A stretch of DNA of 64,000 nt from Piscibacillus sp052246295 (GCA_052246295.1 JBQQCO010000001.1), one strand, 5' to 3'. Counted from the stretch's first letter, positions 1 to 9,564 are shown. Numbers and translations are program-made. Notes: generated by a model from the sequence alone, not told the origin.

Positions 1-130
1 ATCCAGGTAGGCCTGACACTCCTGCGGGAGAAGCGAGCCAGGCGAGACCCCACAGAACGTAACGTTAGTGGAGTTCGAGGAGGCTCGCGGATCGCCCGCG
101 GAAAGGGAAGGCCTAACCTGGAAGGTTCCC
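1..130. repeat. Bacillaceae-type intergenic repeat element, partial
   Basis: Non-coding GC-rich stretch with the pattern CTCCTGCGGGAGAAGCGAG ... GAGACCCCACAG ... GAGGAGGCTCGCGG ... CGCCCGCGGAAAGG. Its halves can pair (CTCCTGCGGG with CCCGCGGAAAG, GAGCC with GGCTC). This resembles the palindromic intergenic elements I know from many Bacillaceae genomes. The left end is cut by the window. Open frames through it have no ribosome site and are not genes. Confidence 0.6.
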
Positions 131-196
131 CTTAAAACACATAGTGAATTATCAGAAAATAACCTTTACCCCAACAAATATTATAGAGCCAATAAA

Positions 197-228
197 AAAC
201 GCACCAGCTATTTTAACCGGTGCGTTAC
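197..228 (-). terminator. terminator of the TRAP operon
   Basis: On the minus strand AACGCACC and GGTGCGTT form an 8-bp stem with a short AT-rich loop followed by a T run. It lies just past the dctP-like stop codon. Confidence 0.85.
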
Positions 229-238
229 ATTATTAAAT

Positions 239-1363
239 TTATTCACCTGCGATTTCTTCAATTTCACCTTTTAACTTATCGAATAAGTCTGGGTCAATGC
301 CTTCAACTTCATTACGATAGAATTCATGAACAGGTTCTGCAACTGATTTGAACTCTTCAATTTGCTCATCTGTAAGTTCGATAATCTCAGTTGGGTTATC
401 AGTGTCTTCTTCAATTGCTTTTAGACCTGCTTCATTTTGACGTTTTTGTTCTTCAAATACCCAATCCTGCATCTCTGCAACAGTTTCTTCAATTAGTTGC
501 TTTTCAGCGTCAGTACGTTGATTGAACCAATCCGTATTAACTGTTGTCATAGCCACATAGTTATTGTGGTTAGAGATTGTGATTGTATCTTGTACTTCGT
601 GGAAACTAGCTGACTCGATGAAGAAAAGTGGGTTTTCTTGTGCGTCAACCGTTTCACGATCTAGTGCCGTGTATAGTTCACCCCAACTTAGAGATTGAAC
701 CGTTGCACCATAAGCGTCATAAGACTCACGCATTAATGGAGATTCCTGTACACGCATGTTTAAACCTTCCCAATCAGAAGGAGACTCAATACCTACGTTA
801 CTCGTCCAAGCCATCGCACCTTCAGTCCAGAAAGATAAAGGTGTAATGCTGTGCTCTTCATATTTAGCCCTTAGATCTGTGTTTAAAGCTTCACTTTCAG
901 TTAGTACTTTTTGTGTTAATTCCGGATCTGCCGGGAAGAAATAGTGTAGTGAGAAAATCTGTCCGTCTTGCACCTGTCCACCAGTGAAACCCGGAGACAT
1001 AACAGCTAACTCAACTCCACCTTGTTGTAATAATTGTGCTTGGTCTACTTCACTACCTAATGCACCATATTCTAATGGTTCAACTGTAATTGCTCCACCT
1101 GTTTTTTCTTCAATACGGTTAGCAAATTCAGCTGCATACTCATACTGAACCTCACCTTGAAGCTCTTCAGTTACAAAGCGCCATTCTTGTTCTTCAAATT
1201 CACCATCGCTAGAACCTTCTTCGCTTCCTGTTTCTTCTCCACCGTTAGCTTCTTCGCCACCGGTTTCTTCTTCATTGTCTCCTCCACCACAAGCAGCTAA
1301 AAATAAGCCTAGTGAAAGAATTGCAATTAATAATACTAAAAGCTTTTTGTTAAAAATAATCAT
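239..1363 (-). CDS. dctP: TRAP transporter solute-binding lipoprotein, DctP family
   Basis: Captures an organic acid outside the cell and hands it to the TRAP permease encoded upstream. The 374-residue product has a lipoprotein signal with lipobox LAAC (Cys25), an acidic linker at about residues 29-58 rich in Glu and Gly, then a DctP-fold domain. The order on this strand is small permease, large permease, binding protein, so it is the last gene of a three-gene operon, followed by a terminator. The acidic linker is a common salt-adaptation trait. Substrate cannot be read from the sequence; C4-dicarboxylates or other carboxylates are likely for the family. Confidence 0.92.
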   Translation of the reverse strand: MIIFNKKLLVLLIAILSLGLFLAACGGGDNEEETGGEEANGGEETGSEEGSSDGEFEEQEWRFVTEELQGEVQYEYAAEFANRIEEKTGGAITVEPLEYGALGSEVDQAQLLQQGGVELAVMSPGFTGGQVQDGQIFSLHYFFPADPELTQKVLTESEALNTDLRAKYEEHSITPLSFWTEGAMAWTSNVGIESPSDWEGLNMRVQESPLMRESYDAYGATVQSLSWGELYTALDRETVDAQENPLFFIESASFHEVQDTITISNHNNYVAMTTVNTDWFNQRTDAEKQLIEETVAEMQDWVFEEQKRQNEAGLKAIEEDTDNPTEIIELTDEQIEEFKSVAEPVHEFYRNEVEGIDPDLFDKLKGEIEEIAGE

Positions 1364-1426
1364 TACCCCCTAATGAATTTGTAAAAATTTTATTTAAAGT
1401 GGTTTATTGAAAACACACTTTATAAC

Positions 1427-2701
1427 TTAATCAATTAATATTAATGATAAATCTGGGACTACTATTAATAATGCCCCAATTGCTAATAACATAATGATAT
1501 ATGGCGGCGTACTTTTAATAACTTCAAAATATGGTTTCTTAAACACCGCACTGGCTGTAAAGATATCGACACCAAATGGTGGTGTAGCTGACCCTAATGC
1601 CGCCTGGAACGTAACGATAATTCCAAGGTGAATCAAGTCAACCCCGGCCGCTTCTGCAGCAGGCACAAAGATGGGCGTTAGAATTAAGATCACGACAATC
1701 GGATCTACAAACATACAGCCAACAAAGAAGAAAATACTTACAATAATTAATACATATAATGCGCTAGGATCTGATCCTAATACAGCCTCAGTAATTTGCT
1801 GTGGAATTTGCGCGTAACCTAGCACCCAAGTGAATAACTGACCACCAGCAACTAAGATGAAAACAGCTGATGTCACTAACCCGGTTGATAGAGCAATACT
1901 TGGGATTTTTTTAATTGGAATAGTTCTATAAATTAACACCTCTAGAATAAGAGCGTATAGTACTGAAATACCTGATGCTTCAACAGGTGTAAACCAACCT
2001 TGATAAATACCCCCAACGATTAAGATTGGGAATCCAAGTGGTAATAGCGCTTTTCTAAAATGTACGAAACGCTCTGACCAACTAGCTTTTGGCGCTAATG
2101 GAATGTCTTTAATTTTCGCATAAACTATACTATATGTAGCAAAAGCTAGAAAAACGATGATACCCGGAATAATTCCAGCGATAAATAAGTCCCCAACAGA
2201 TACACCTGAACCTGCAGCCAATGCGTAGATAATCATACCAATACTTGGCGGGATTAATAGCGCCACGTCACTCGAGTTAATGATCAATGCCATCGCACTC
2301 GAATCTTTATATCCAACTTTCAATAAACGTTCTCTCATCGGACGACCAATCGCAACAACTGTAGCCTGAGTGGAGCCTGAAATAGCACCAAACATCGTAC
2401 AGGATGCTGCAGTCGTAACGGCATAACCACCACGAATATGACCAACGAAAGAACCCACAAAATCTAGTAAACGTTCCGACGTCTTACCAGCCGTCATTAT
2501 GTCTGCCGCAAATATAAATAACGGTACACATAATAACACTGGAGATTCAATACCTGTCAGAAGCTGTTTCATTAATAAGTCCATACTTACTGTTGAGTTA
2601 TAAACCAACATAATGATTAATGGCCCCAAGATTAATGGGATCATCATCGGGAAGTTCAACAGTAAGAATATGACCATAATGGTTATTAAGGTAGTTAGCA
2701 T
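1427..2701 (-). CDS. dctM: TRAP transporter large permease, DctM family
   Basis: The 424-residue integral membrane protein is the sodium-coupled transport subunit of a TRAP system. It is hydrophobic throughout and has the family length, with typical stretches such as GAISGSTQATVVAIG and the late SATPPFGVDIF segment. It lies 35 bp after dctQ and 63 bp before dctP on the same strand, which fits one transcript. TRAP import is driven by the Na+ gradient, which suits a halophile. Substrate unknown. Confidence 0.93.
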   Translation of the reverse strand: MLTTLITIMVIFLLLNFPMMIPLILGPLIIMLVYNSTVSMDLLMKQLLTGIESPVLLCVPLFIFAADIMTAGKTSERLLDFVGSFVGHIRGGYAVTTAASCTMFGAISGSTQATVVAIGRPMRERLLKVGYKDSSAMALIINSSDVALLIPPSIGMIIYALAAGSGVSVGDLFIAGIIPGIIVFLAFATYSIVYAKIKDIPLAPKASWSERFVHFRKALLPLGFPILIVGGIYQGWFTPVEASGISVLYALILEVLIYRTIPIKKIPSIALSTGLVTSAVFILVAGGQLFTWVLGYAQIPQQITEAVLGSDPSALYVLIIVSIFFFVGCMFVDPIVVILILTPIFVPAAEAAGVDLIHLGIIVTFQAALGSATPPFGVDIFTASAVFKKPYFEVIKSTPPYIIMLLAIGALLIVVPDLSLILID

Positions 2702-2736
2702 ACTATTGTCCTCTCCACATTTTCATTTTTAAAACA

Positions 2737-3321
2737 TTATATTGACGAGATATCTTCTAACTTAACATCTTTATCCTTCTCGTCATTATAGTCAACCGAA
2801 TCTGTCCCTAAATAAACTTTATCCTTCGCTTTCCTCGTGAAGTTCACATAAGTATTACGTAAGAATTGAACACCTGCAACGAAGAAACCAATTGGAAGGA
2901 ATATAGCCATTAAATATCTTGGTAGCTGTAAGGAAGTTGTAATAGCTCCTGTCTCGTATTCAAACATCACGAAATGATATGTATAGTAAGCCATTACAAA
3001 CATGATTACTGCAGTAACGAAATTGATAATAATCATCATGACCTTACGTACTTTGAATGGAGCAAAGTCATAAAACGCTGACATACTAATATGACGACCT
3101 TTTCTTGCTGCATAACCAATCCCCATAAATGTTGCGATTACAATCGCGAATTTACTAACTTCATAAGCGAAGTAAAAAGCACCAGAGCTAAATACCTCAC
3201 GCGCTATAACATTTCCGACAATCATAATCGCTATCAAGATAATCGCAAAGCTAAGAATAAACTCTTCAAGCTTCATAAATGCATAGTCGATTTTATTAAA
3301 AACTTGTTTAACCTTATTCAC
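2737..3321 (-). CDS. dctQ: TRAP transporter small permease, DctQ family
   Basis: The 194-residue protein has four predicted hydrophobic segments and a charged C-terminal tail. It is the small membrane subunit that pairs with DctM. The start is GTG at 3321, preceded by a GGGGAGG ribosome site 6 nt away. It is the first gene of the TRAP operon, so the promoter should lie in the AT-rich region to its right. Confidence 0.9.
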   Translation of the reverse strand: MNKVKQVFNKIDYAFMKLEEFILSFAIILIAIMIVGNVIAREVFSSGAFYFAYEVSKFAIVIATFMGIGYAARKGRHISMSAFYDFAPFKVRKVMMIIINFVTAVIMFVMAYYTYHFVMFEYETGAITTSLQLPRYLMAIFLPIGFFVAGVQFLRNTYVNFTRKAKDKVYLGTDSVDYNDEKDKDVKLEDISSI

Positions 3322-3727
3322 TTTGGGCCTCCCCTCTGTGTCGGGTAGGTATTATGTACCCTATCTATCAATCTTTCGATAATTAACCATGACTTGTCTA
3401 TTTAATAATATCTAAATCCAGTATTTAGATTCAATCTTGGTATAGACGGATATAGTTGAATTATCTTTTCTATCACTTTATGATTCAAACCAAAAAATTA
3501 TTATACTCTTAATCCTTCTCTTATCCTTCTTAATAGTTAAAAATCCTCAGAATTTGTCGAAATAGTCAATTTTAACCATATAGATATAACCAAAATTATT
3601 ATATTTTGATAGTTTTTCGCATACTATATTACTTCTTCATACCCTCTTTTAAGTCCTGCTAAACATAAAATTGGATTAATTTTAGTTAAGAAAGGTCAGC
3701 AGACCAAAGTTGTTGACTTTTTTACAA
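3322..3727. other. AT-rich upstream region of the TRAP operon
   Basis: About 400 bp without a credible gene. It must hold the dctQMP promoter on the minus strand. I see no recognisable operator or riboswitch. It merges at the right with a 21-bp-period repeat array. Confidence 0.5.
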
Positions 3728-3855
3728 TTTCACGTGAATGCGATTGGTTTCATGTACAATCGCAATAATTTTCGCGTACATTTAACTGCGTTTCACGTCA
3801 ACTTGGACGCATTTGAGAGACACTTCACCCCGTTTCACGTGCACTTGCCTACGCT
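3728..3855. repeat. 21-bp-period intergenic array, CACGTGCAC family
   Basis: Six degenerate units begin with TTTCACGT-like cores at 3728, 3748, 3769, 3791, 3812 and 3833, i.e. spacings of 20, 21, 22, 21, 21 bp. The fifth unit carries the alternate core TTTGAGAGACACTT. The same two cores alternate at 45237-45390 and 58895-59030. The array starts directly beyond the terminator of the antiporter gene. Confidence 0.8.
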
Positions 3856-3863
3856 TCAGAAAA

Positions 3864-3897
3864 AAACAAGCCGCTGATTAATATCAACGGCTTGTTG
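3864..3897 (-). terminator. terminator of the cation/proton antiporter gene
   Basis: Minus-strand stem ACAAGCCGTTGAT / ATCAGCGGCTTGT with a 4-nt loop and a following T7 run, placed 9 nt past the stop codon. Confidence 0.9.
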
Positions 3898-3905
3898 TTC
3901 ATGAA

Positions 3906-5702
3906 TTAATTTAATACGGGTTTTTGTAATGAAACGACAGTATCTCCTGCTTCAGGTTTCACTTCATTATTTGGTGTGAAGAAATCAATGTTACCTGATT
4001 TTCTTAAGATGAATAGTAAAACACTCTCTGAATCAAGATCTTTTAAGAATTGGTTGTAAGTGTATTGCTGTGTGATTGATGTTTTCTTAAATAAGAAACC
4101 TTTATTGATTTTATCATTTAATGCACTCCAGTTTGCGCCTTCCTCAAATAATAATCGACCACTGATGTGTTTGCTAACATCTTCTAAGTGATCCCCTTGA
4201 TTAATTTGAAGTGGTAACTGGAATAGATGCTCACGGCCAAATGCTGGCATGAACGTTGAGCTAACTAACGTATTATAAGAATCGTACTCTGTTAAACCAA
4301 TCATATATTCATATGGTGTTAAGTCAATTTGATAATCTGTTTGCTCTGACAAAATTTCTCCATGTTCATATGGTACACCTAATCGCCTTGCATGAGATAA
4401 ACGGCTCCACGATGAATCGGTAATTAATACTGGAATGTTTAAGTCTTCCAATACTTTAGCTAAGTTAACTGAGAATTTGCTGGACCCAACAATTAAGACG
4501 CCTGGTTTACTTTCAGTTGATAGTCCTAAACGTTTAGCAACCCAACCGAGCGAGAAACCATGCGCTACAACGGTTGCGAATACAAGGCCAAATGTTAAGG
4601 ATGTGAGAATCTCTGCGTCCTCAAACCCTGCTTCAAGTAAAACGCCAGCAAAGTAACCCGAAACGGTTAGCGCGACAATACCACGTGGCGCAATCCAACC
4701 GACGAGTAATTTTTCTTTAAACTGTAAGTCTGTATTAATCGTCGACAAGAAAATACTTAACGGGCGAGTCACAAATAACATAGTTAAGATAAATATAATG
4801 ATTGGCCAGTCGAAAATCGATAATAACGTCTCACGATTTAACGACGCCGTTAACATGATGAAAATAACCGAGATAAGTAAAATCGAGATATTTTCCTTAA
4901 AGTGACGCATATCGCCAATTGAGGAAATATGCATGTTCGCAATCGTCATACCCATAACCGTTACGGCCAATAACCCTGTTTCGTGCATTACCGTATCACT
5001 CAGCGCAAACGCCATAACAACACTGGCTAATACAACTGGTGATTTTAAGAATTCTGGTACATAACCATTTTCGAACATCCATCCAATACCGTAACCGAAA
5101 AAGGCACCAATTCCAGCTGCTAATAATGAACCAGCTAAGAACGCTAAAATCGTTGCAAACGTGACTGAGTCCATCGTCAAGAACTTAACGAACTCAAAGG
5201 CAAAGACAGCAACTAAAGCGCCAAACGGATCGACAATAATCCCTTCCCATTTGAGAATAGCGGCTGGCCTCGGTTTAAGTTTTGCCTGCCTTAACAACGG
5301 TAAAATAACGGTTGGACCCGTTACAATGAAAATACCACCAATCACAAATGCAACTGCCCAAGATAAATCGGCTATATAATGAGCCGCTAACGACCCTAGA
5401 ATCCACGCTAAGAATGCACCTAGCGTCGTTATGCGGAAAATCGGTTTTCCTAATCCTTTAATTTCACGGAAGTCTAAATTCAAACTTCCTTCGAATAAAA
5501 TAATCCCAACGGCAATAGATATTAATGGACTATACATGCCACCAAGATCTTCTTGCGGATTTATAATTCCAAATATTGGACCTGCTAATAATCCCATAAC
5601 AGACATCACAACAATAGCTGGCAATCTGAAACGCCAAGCTAACCACTGTGAAATAACACCGAGTGCTCCAATTAACATTAAGATAAATAACAAACTATCC
5701 AT
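3906..5702 (-). CDS. CPA-type Na+(K+)/H+ antiporter with C-terminal nucleotide-binding-like domain
   Basis: The 598-residue protein has an N-terminal half (about 1-390) of a dozen hydrophobic segments typical of monovalent cation:proton antiporters. Then comes a soluble part starting GVLIVGSSKFSVNLAKVLE, which resembles a TrkA-N/Rossmann regulatory domain. Such proteins exchange internal Na+ or K+ for H+ and support salt and pH homeostasis. The gene is single, with its own terminator, divergent from the glutamate-synthase-like gene; the roughly 135 bp between them should hold both promoters. The exact subfamily (NhaP or CPA2) is uncertain. Confidence 0.88.
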   Translation of the reverse strand: MDSLLFILMLIGALGVISQWLAWRFRLPAIVVMSVMGLLAGPIFGIINPQEDLGGMYSPLISIAVGIILFEGSLNLDFREIKGLGKPIFRITTLGAFLAWILGSLAAHYIADLSWAVAFVIGGIFIVTGPTVILPLLRQAKLKPRPAAILKWEGIIVDPFGALVAVFAFEFVKFLTMDSVTFATILAFLAGSLLAAGIGAFFGYGIGWMFENGYVPEFLKSPVVLASVVMAFALSDTVMHETGLLAVTVMGMTIANMHISSIGDMRHFKENISILLISVIFIMLTASLNRETLLSIFDWPIIIFILTMLFVTRPLSIFLSTINTDLQFKEKLLVGWIAPRGIVALTVSGYFAGVLLEAGFEDAEILTSLTFGLVFATVVAHGFSLGWVAKRLGLSTESKPGVLIVGSSKFSVNLAKVLEDLNIPVLITDSSWSRLSHARRLGVPYEHGEILSEQTDYQIDLTPYEYMIGLTEYDSYNTLVSSTFMPAFGREHLFQLPLQINQGDHLEDVSKHISGRLLFEEGANWSALNDKINKGFLFKKTSITQQYTYNQFLKDLDSESVLLFILRKSGNIDFFTPNNEVKPEAGDTVVSLQKPVLN

Positions 5703-5839
5703 ATAAATACCTCACTCACTCTATAATCTCCATGATTTAAAATGTCTGCTTGTGGTATATTGTCTATAGGACAAAAGATATAGAGCCTTTCATTTTTAAT
5801 TTCACGCTAGAATTATATATATATTTAGGGGGCGAGTCA

Positions 5840-7411
5840 ATGACAGAATTAGCATCATTATTTTTACTAATTATTATATTCATTCTCATGATTATTCCAG
5901 GCGTTTTTATGATTTACGGATATTTCATCGACCGTAATCAAAAACGACATTCTGTACTGAAAAATTATCCTTTAGTAGGTAGAGTACGCTACTTTTTTGA
6001 AAGTATCGGTCCAGAACTGAGACAATATTTATTTACCGAAGACAATGACGGAAAACCTTTTTCCAGAAAAGATTATCAAAATATCGTTTTACCTGCAAAA
6101 TATAAACATAGAATGGTCGGTTTCGGATCGCAACGAGATTTTGATCAACCAGGATACTACATAAAAAACACAATGTTTCCGAAGCTAGAAGAGGAACTGG
6201 CCATTGATCAAAAAGAATCGATCATGACGTACGCCTATTATATAGAAAAAGAATATCTCTTTTCACGTAAAGAATATCGAATTAAGAAAGAAATTGAGCC
6301 GTTCTTATTAGATGACAGGCATGCTGTTGTTATTGGAGAAAACTGCCCTAATCCGTTTGTCGCTAAAGGGTTAGTCGGCATGTCGGGTATGAGTTATGGC
6401 GCTTTAGGAGATCGAGCTGTGACCGCGTTGTCGTTAGGCTTAGGTCGAGCAGGTGGAACTTGGATGAATACTGGTGAGGGTGGCGTTTCGGATTACCATT
6501 TAAAAGGAAACGTTGATCTGATTATGCAAATTGGCCCTGGGCTGTTCGGCGCACGCACTGAAGATGGCGAAATGTCTTGGGAAGAATTAAAAAGAAAAGC
6601 AGATATCGAACAAATTAAAGCGTTTGAATTGAAGTTGGCACAAGGCGCGAAAACTCGAGGTGGACACGTCGAAGGTGAGAAGGTCACTGAGGAAATCGCA
6701 GCCATTCGTAACATCACACCTTATCAGACAGTTGATAGTCCGAATCGATTCAAAGAATTCAATGACGTTTATGGCATGCTAGATTTTGTTGAGCGTATTC
6801 GGGAGGTTACTGGAAAGCCAGTTGGTATTAAAATCGTTGTTGGGCAACAAAAAGACATCGATACCCTTGCTCGCGTGATGGCTGAAACTGGACAATCGCC
6901 AGACTTTTTTTCAGTCGATGGTGGTGAAGGCGGTACTGGTGCGACCTATCAAGAACTGGCGGATAGCGTTGGTTTACCGATAAAATCAGCTATTCCAATC
7001 TTGCATGGCGCATTAGTTGACCACGGAGTCCGTGACCGCGTTAAAATAATCGCATCAGGTAAGTTATTTACACCAGACCGCATCGCCATTGCACTCGCAT
7101 TAGGTGCAGACCTCGTTCAAGTTGCTCGCGCATTTATGGTCACAGTCGGTTGCATCATGGCCCAAGTTTGCCACACGAACCACTGTCCAGTCGGCGTCGC
7201 AACAACCGATGTCAAGCTTCAACAAGCACTCGACATTGAAGAAAAATCATATCGCGTCACGAACTACGTCGTCTCAGTTCGAGAAGGACTATTCAACATC
7301 GCTGCCGCTGCTGGATTAGAATCCCCTACCGAACTTAAAGACGAACACGTTTCATATAAAGATTTATATGATGTGATCTATGAAAATCATTTAATGACGA
7401 ACGAAAAGTAA
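5840..7411 (+). CDS. FMN-binding glutamate synthase family protein
   Basis: The 523-residue protein resembles the FMN/synthase domain of glutamate synthase large subunits, preceded by one N-terminal membrane segment (about residues 5-25). Recognisable stretches are GMSGMSYGALGDRA, DFFSVDGGEGGTGA (flavin/2-oxoglutarate site) and the cysteine cluster VCHTNHCPVG. The ATG at 5840 follows AGGGGGCGAG and is preferred over a longer frame from 5750. These stand-alone proteins are common in Bacillaceae; whether they make glutamate is not established. The downstream glnK-amtB pair also concerns nitrogen, but a terminator and array separate them. Confidence 0.85.
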   Translation: MTELASLFLLIIIFILMIIPGVFMIYGYFIDRNQKRHSVLKNYPLVGRVRYFFESIGPELRQYLFTEDNDGKPFSRKDYQNIVLPAKYKHRMVGFGSQRDFDQPGYYIKNTMFPKLEEELAIDQKESIMTYAYYIEKEYLFSRKEYRIKKEIEPFLLDDRHAVVIGENCPNPFVAKGLVGMSGMSYGALGDRAVTALSLGLGRAGGTWMNTGEGGVSDYHLKGNVDLIMQIGPGLFGARTEDGEMSWEELKRKADIEQIKAFELKLAQGAKTRGGHVEGEKVTEEIAAIRNITPYQTVDSPNRFKEFNDVYGMLDFVERIREVTGKPVGIKIVVGQQKDIDTLARVMAETGQSPDFFSVDGGEGGTGATYQELADSVGLPIKSAIPILHGALVDHGVRDRVKIIASGKLFTPDRIAIALALGADLVQVARAFMVTVGCIMAQVCHTNHCPVGVATTDVKLQQALDIEEKSYRVTNYVVSVREGLFNIAAAAGLESPTELKDEHVSYKDLYDVIYENHLMTNEK

Positions 7412-7438
7412 GCTCCTCGAATTGAGGGGCTTTTTTTG
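7410..7438 (+). terminator. terminator of the glutamate-synthase-like gene
   Basis: GCTCCTC / GAGGGGC stem (one GT pair) with a GAATT loop and T7 tail starting right at the stop codon. Confidence 0.88.
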
Positions 7439-7465
7439 TGGGTTGTTTTGCATCGTCGCGTTAGA

Positions 7466-7590
7466 TTTATCGGTCGTTTTTTCGTTTTATCGGTCATTTT
7501 TTTGAATTGATCGTTCACTTTTTGAAATTTATCGGCCCAGTTTCTTAAATAAATCGGTCAGTTTTAAATTTTTATCGAGTGATTCTTCAC
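7466..7590. repeat. 21-bp-period intergenic array, TTTATCGGTC family
   Basis: Six units with the core TTTATCGGTC start at 7466, 7486, 7507, 7528, 7550 and 7571 (spacings 20-22). The filler between cores is T-rich and variable. The array lies between the terminator of the preceding gene and the regulatory region of glnK. Confidence 0.75.
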
Positions 7591-7666
7591 AACGACTTCT
7601 CCTACCTTCCTATATACTGCATTAACCCCATTTTTTTGACCTTTATTATTATATAATTTTTATATA

Positions 7667-7683
7667 TGTTAACTTTCCTTACA
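7667..7683. promoter_or_regulatory. TnrA/GlnR-type box 1 upstream of glnK-amtB
   Basis: TGTTAACTTTCCTTACA is a 17-bp TGT-N11-ACA dyad, matching the B. subtilis TnrA/GlnR consensus except at two inner positions. It sits upstream of the predicted promoter, where TnrA activates in B. subtilis. Confidence 0.6.
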
Positions 7684-7701
7684 TAAATTTTATTTAAAAG
7701 G

Positions 7702-7730
7702 TTGATTTTTCATAAAAATAAGCATATTAT
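7702..7730 (+). promoter_or_regulatory. predicted sigma-A promoter of glnK-amtB
   Basis: TTGATT at 7702-7707 and TATTAT at 7725-7730 are 17 bp apart. The promoter lies between the two TnrA/GlnR-like boxes and about 60 bp before the glnK start. Confidence 0.55.
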
Positions 7731-7749
7731 AATTATTAATTACATTTAG

Positions 7750-7766
7750 TGTTAAGAAAGTTAACA
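7750..7766. promoter_or_regulatory. TnrA/GlnR-type box 2 in the glnK leader
   Basis: TGTTAAGAAAGTTAACA is a near-perfect 17-bp dyad with the TGT-N11-ACA layout of TnrA/GlnR sites. It lies just downstream of the predicted transcription start, a position suited to repression. Confidence 0.6.
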
Positions 7767-7790
7767 AATATTCTTAAAGGAGTGATCTTT

Positions 7791-8132
7791 TTGAAAAAAA
7801 TTGAGGCGATTATTAGGCCTGAAAGGTTTCAAGACCTTAGAGAAACACTCGATCAAAAAGGAGTTAAAGGGATGACAATCTCTGAAGTTGCTGGCTGTGG
7901 ACAGCAAAAAGGTCAAGAAGGCATGTTTAGAGGAACAAAATACGAAGTTAAACTTTATCCAAAAGTAAAAGTCGAATTAGTCGTTGATGACCATGAAGTT
8001 GACTTACTAGTTAACACCATTCTGAACGTTTGTTCCACTGGCAACGTAGGTGATGGGAAGATTTTTGTCACACCTGTTGAAAATGTATATCGTATTCGCA
8101 CAGGCGAACTCGGAAAAGAAGCATTAATTTAA
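7791..8132 (+). CDS. glnK: PII-family nitrogen regulatory protein
   Basis: The 113-residue PII signal protein binds ATP/ADP and 2-oxoglutarate and gates the ammonium channel AmtB encoded next. The start is TTG at 7791 behind AAAGGAGTGA; an upstream in-frame GTG at 7749 has no ribosome site and lies inside an operator-like dyad. The T-loop region (GCGQQKGQEGMFRGTKYEV) keeps the tyrosine that is uridylylated in enteric PII. The body follows the usual pattern LYPKVKVELVV ... GDGKIFV. It is 12 bp before amtB, so the two are co-transcribed. Confidence 0.93.
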   Translation: MKKIEAIIRPERFQDLRETLDQKGVKGMTISEVAGCGQQKGQEGMFRGTKYEVKLYPKVKVELVVDDHEVDLLVNTILNVCSTGNVGDGKIFVTPVENVYRIRTGELGKEALI

Positions 8133-8144
8133 GGGGGAGTAAAA

Positions 8145-9530
8145 ATGATTAAAAAAGTTTTATCGTTAATGATTGGTTTAAGTTTAATTCCTACTGTATC
8201 TTTTGCTGCAACATCAAATGAGATCGCCCCATTGATTTCATCAATTGATATGGTCTGGATGATGTTAGGTGCTTTTCTAGTATTCTTTATGCACGCTGGA
8301 TTTGCGATGGTTGAAACAGGATTTACTCGTTCAAAAAATGCCTTAAACATTTTAATGAAGAACATGATGACCATAGCTATTGCATCTGTTCTGTACTTTT
8401 TAATAGGATTTGGGCTGATGTTTGGAGAGACACTTGGTGGTTTTATTGGGACATCAGGGTTTCTATTGACTGGGCAAACAGATCAAATCGGGTTCTTTGT
8501 CTTTCAAGCAATGTTTGCCGCAACATGTGCGACAATTATTTCAGGCGCAGTAGCTGAGAGAATCAAATTAAGTTCTTATTTAATACTTACCATTTTCATG
8601 ACCGGAATTATTTATCCGATCGTAGGGCATTGGATTTGGGGTGACGGTTGGTTAGCTGCACTTGGGTTCGTAGATTTTGCCGGTTCCTCAGTTGTTCATT
8701 TAACAGGGGCAGTTGGTGGTCTGATGACGGTGTTAGTGCTTGGACCTCGTATAGGTAAGTATGCTAAAAATAAAGTCAACGTGATCCCTGGACACAACAT
8801 ACCAATTGGGGCCTTAGGCGTATTTATCTTATGGTTCGGTTGGTTCGGATTTAACGGCGGAAGCACACTTGCTGCAGATCCAACATTAATCCCATCAGTG
8901 ATTGCGACAACACTTTTATCTGCATCAGCTGGTATCGTTGCATCAGCCTTATACTCACACATGAAGTTCAATCGAATTGACGCCACGCTTACGTTAAACG
9001 GTGCACTTGCTGGGCTTGTAGGAATCACCGCTGGAACAGCAAACGTCACACCAATTGGCGCTATCTTCATCGGGTTAATAGCAGGTGTCATTTTAGTCGA
9101 AGCAGTCCAGTTACTTGATCACGTATTAAAAATCGATGATCCGGTCGGCGCCATTACTGTTCACGGTATTTGCGGAATATGGGGAACCATCGCCGTCGGA
9201 TTATTTGCGGTCGAAGGCGGGCTATTTTATACGGGTAGTTTTGAATTGCTAGGTATTCAAACACTTGGAGTCATTAGTGTGATTGTATGGACACTTGTTA
9301 CAACTGCTGTTGCCTTATTGATTATAACAAGTACAGGTTCAATTAGAGTATCTCGTGAAGATGAAATTGCAGGTCTCGACTTCTCAGAACACGGATCATC
9401 CGCCTATGAGGCAACAAATAGTATTTATAATGAGAACTTAGACGTTAAAGGTGAGTTTGGAGTCGGATTGCTGAAACGATTAGACCGGCTAGATCAAAAA
9501 TCTCCTGACTCAGGGGAACAGCCTTTATAA
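8145..9530 (+). CDS. amtB: ammonium channel/transporter Amt
   Basis: The 461-residue membrane protein conducts ammonium or ammonia into the cell. It begins with a signal-like segment and has the family's HAGFAMVETGFTRSKN stretch and the pore twin histidines at His162 (VGHWIWGDGW) and His340 (TVHGICGIWGT). A hydrophilic C-terminal tail of about 60 residues is the site where PII proteins dock in relatives. RBS AAGGGGGAG. It shares the nitrogen-regulated promoter of glnK and ends at a clear terminator. Confidence 0.95.
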   Translation: MIKKVLSLMIGLSLIPTVSFAATSNEIAPLISSIDMVWMMLGAFLVFFMHAGFAMVETGFTRSKNALNILMKNMMTIAIASVLYFLIGFGLMFGETLGGFIGTSGFLLTGQTDQIGFFVFQAMFAATCATIISGAVAERIKLSSYLILTIFMTGIIYPIVGHWIWGDGWLAALGFVDFAGSSVVHLTGAVGGLMTVLVLGPRIGKYAKNKVNVIPGHNIPIGALGVFILWFGWFGFNGGSTLAADPTLIPSVIATTLLSASAGIVASALYSHMKFNRIDATLTLNGALAGLVGITAGTANVTPIGAIFIGLIAGVILVEAVQLLDHVLKIDDPVGAITVHGICGIWGTIAVGLFAVEGGLFYTGSFELLGIQTLGVISVIVWTLVTTAVALLIITSTGSIRVSREDEIAGLDFSEHGSSAYEATNSIYNENLDVKGEFGVGLLKRLDRLDQKSPDSGEQPL

Positions 9531-9535
9531 GTAGT

Positions 9536-9564
9536 AAAAGCTCCTCGTCGTGAGGAGCTTTTTG
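9536..9564 (+). terminator. terminator of glnK-amtB
   Basis: AAAAGCTCCTC / GAGGAGCTTTTT stem-loop with T run, directly after the amtB stop. Confidence 0.92.

Noticed and set aside
68..274. 68-residue ORF at the window start
   Set aside because: Runs through a palindromic repeat and the TRAP terminator into the dctP gene; no ribosome site or family resemblance.
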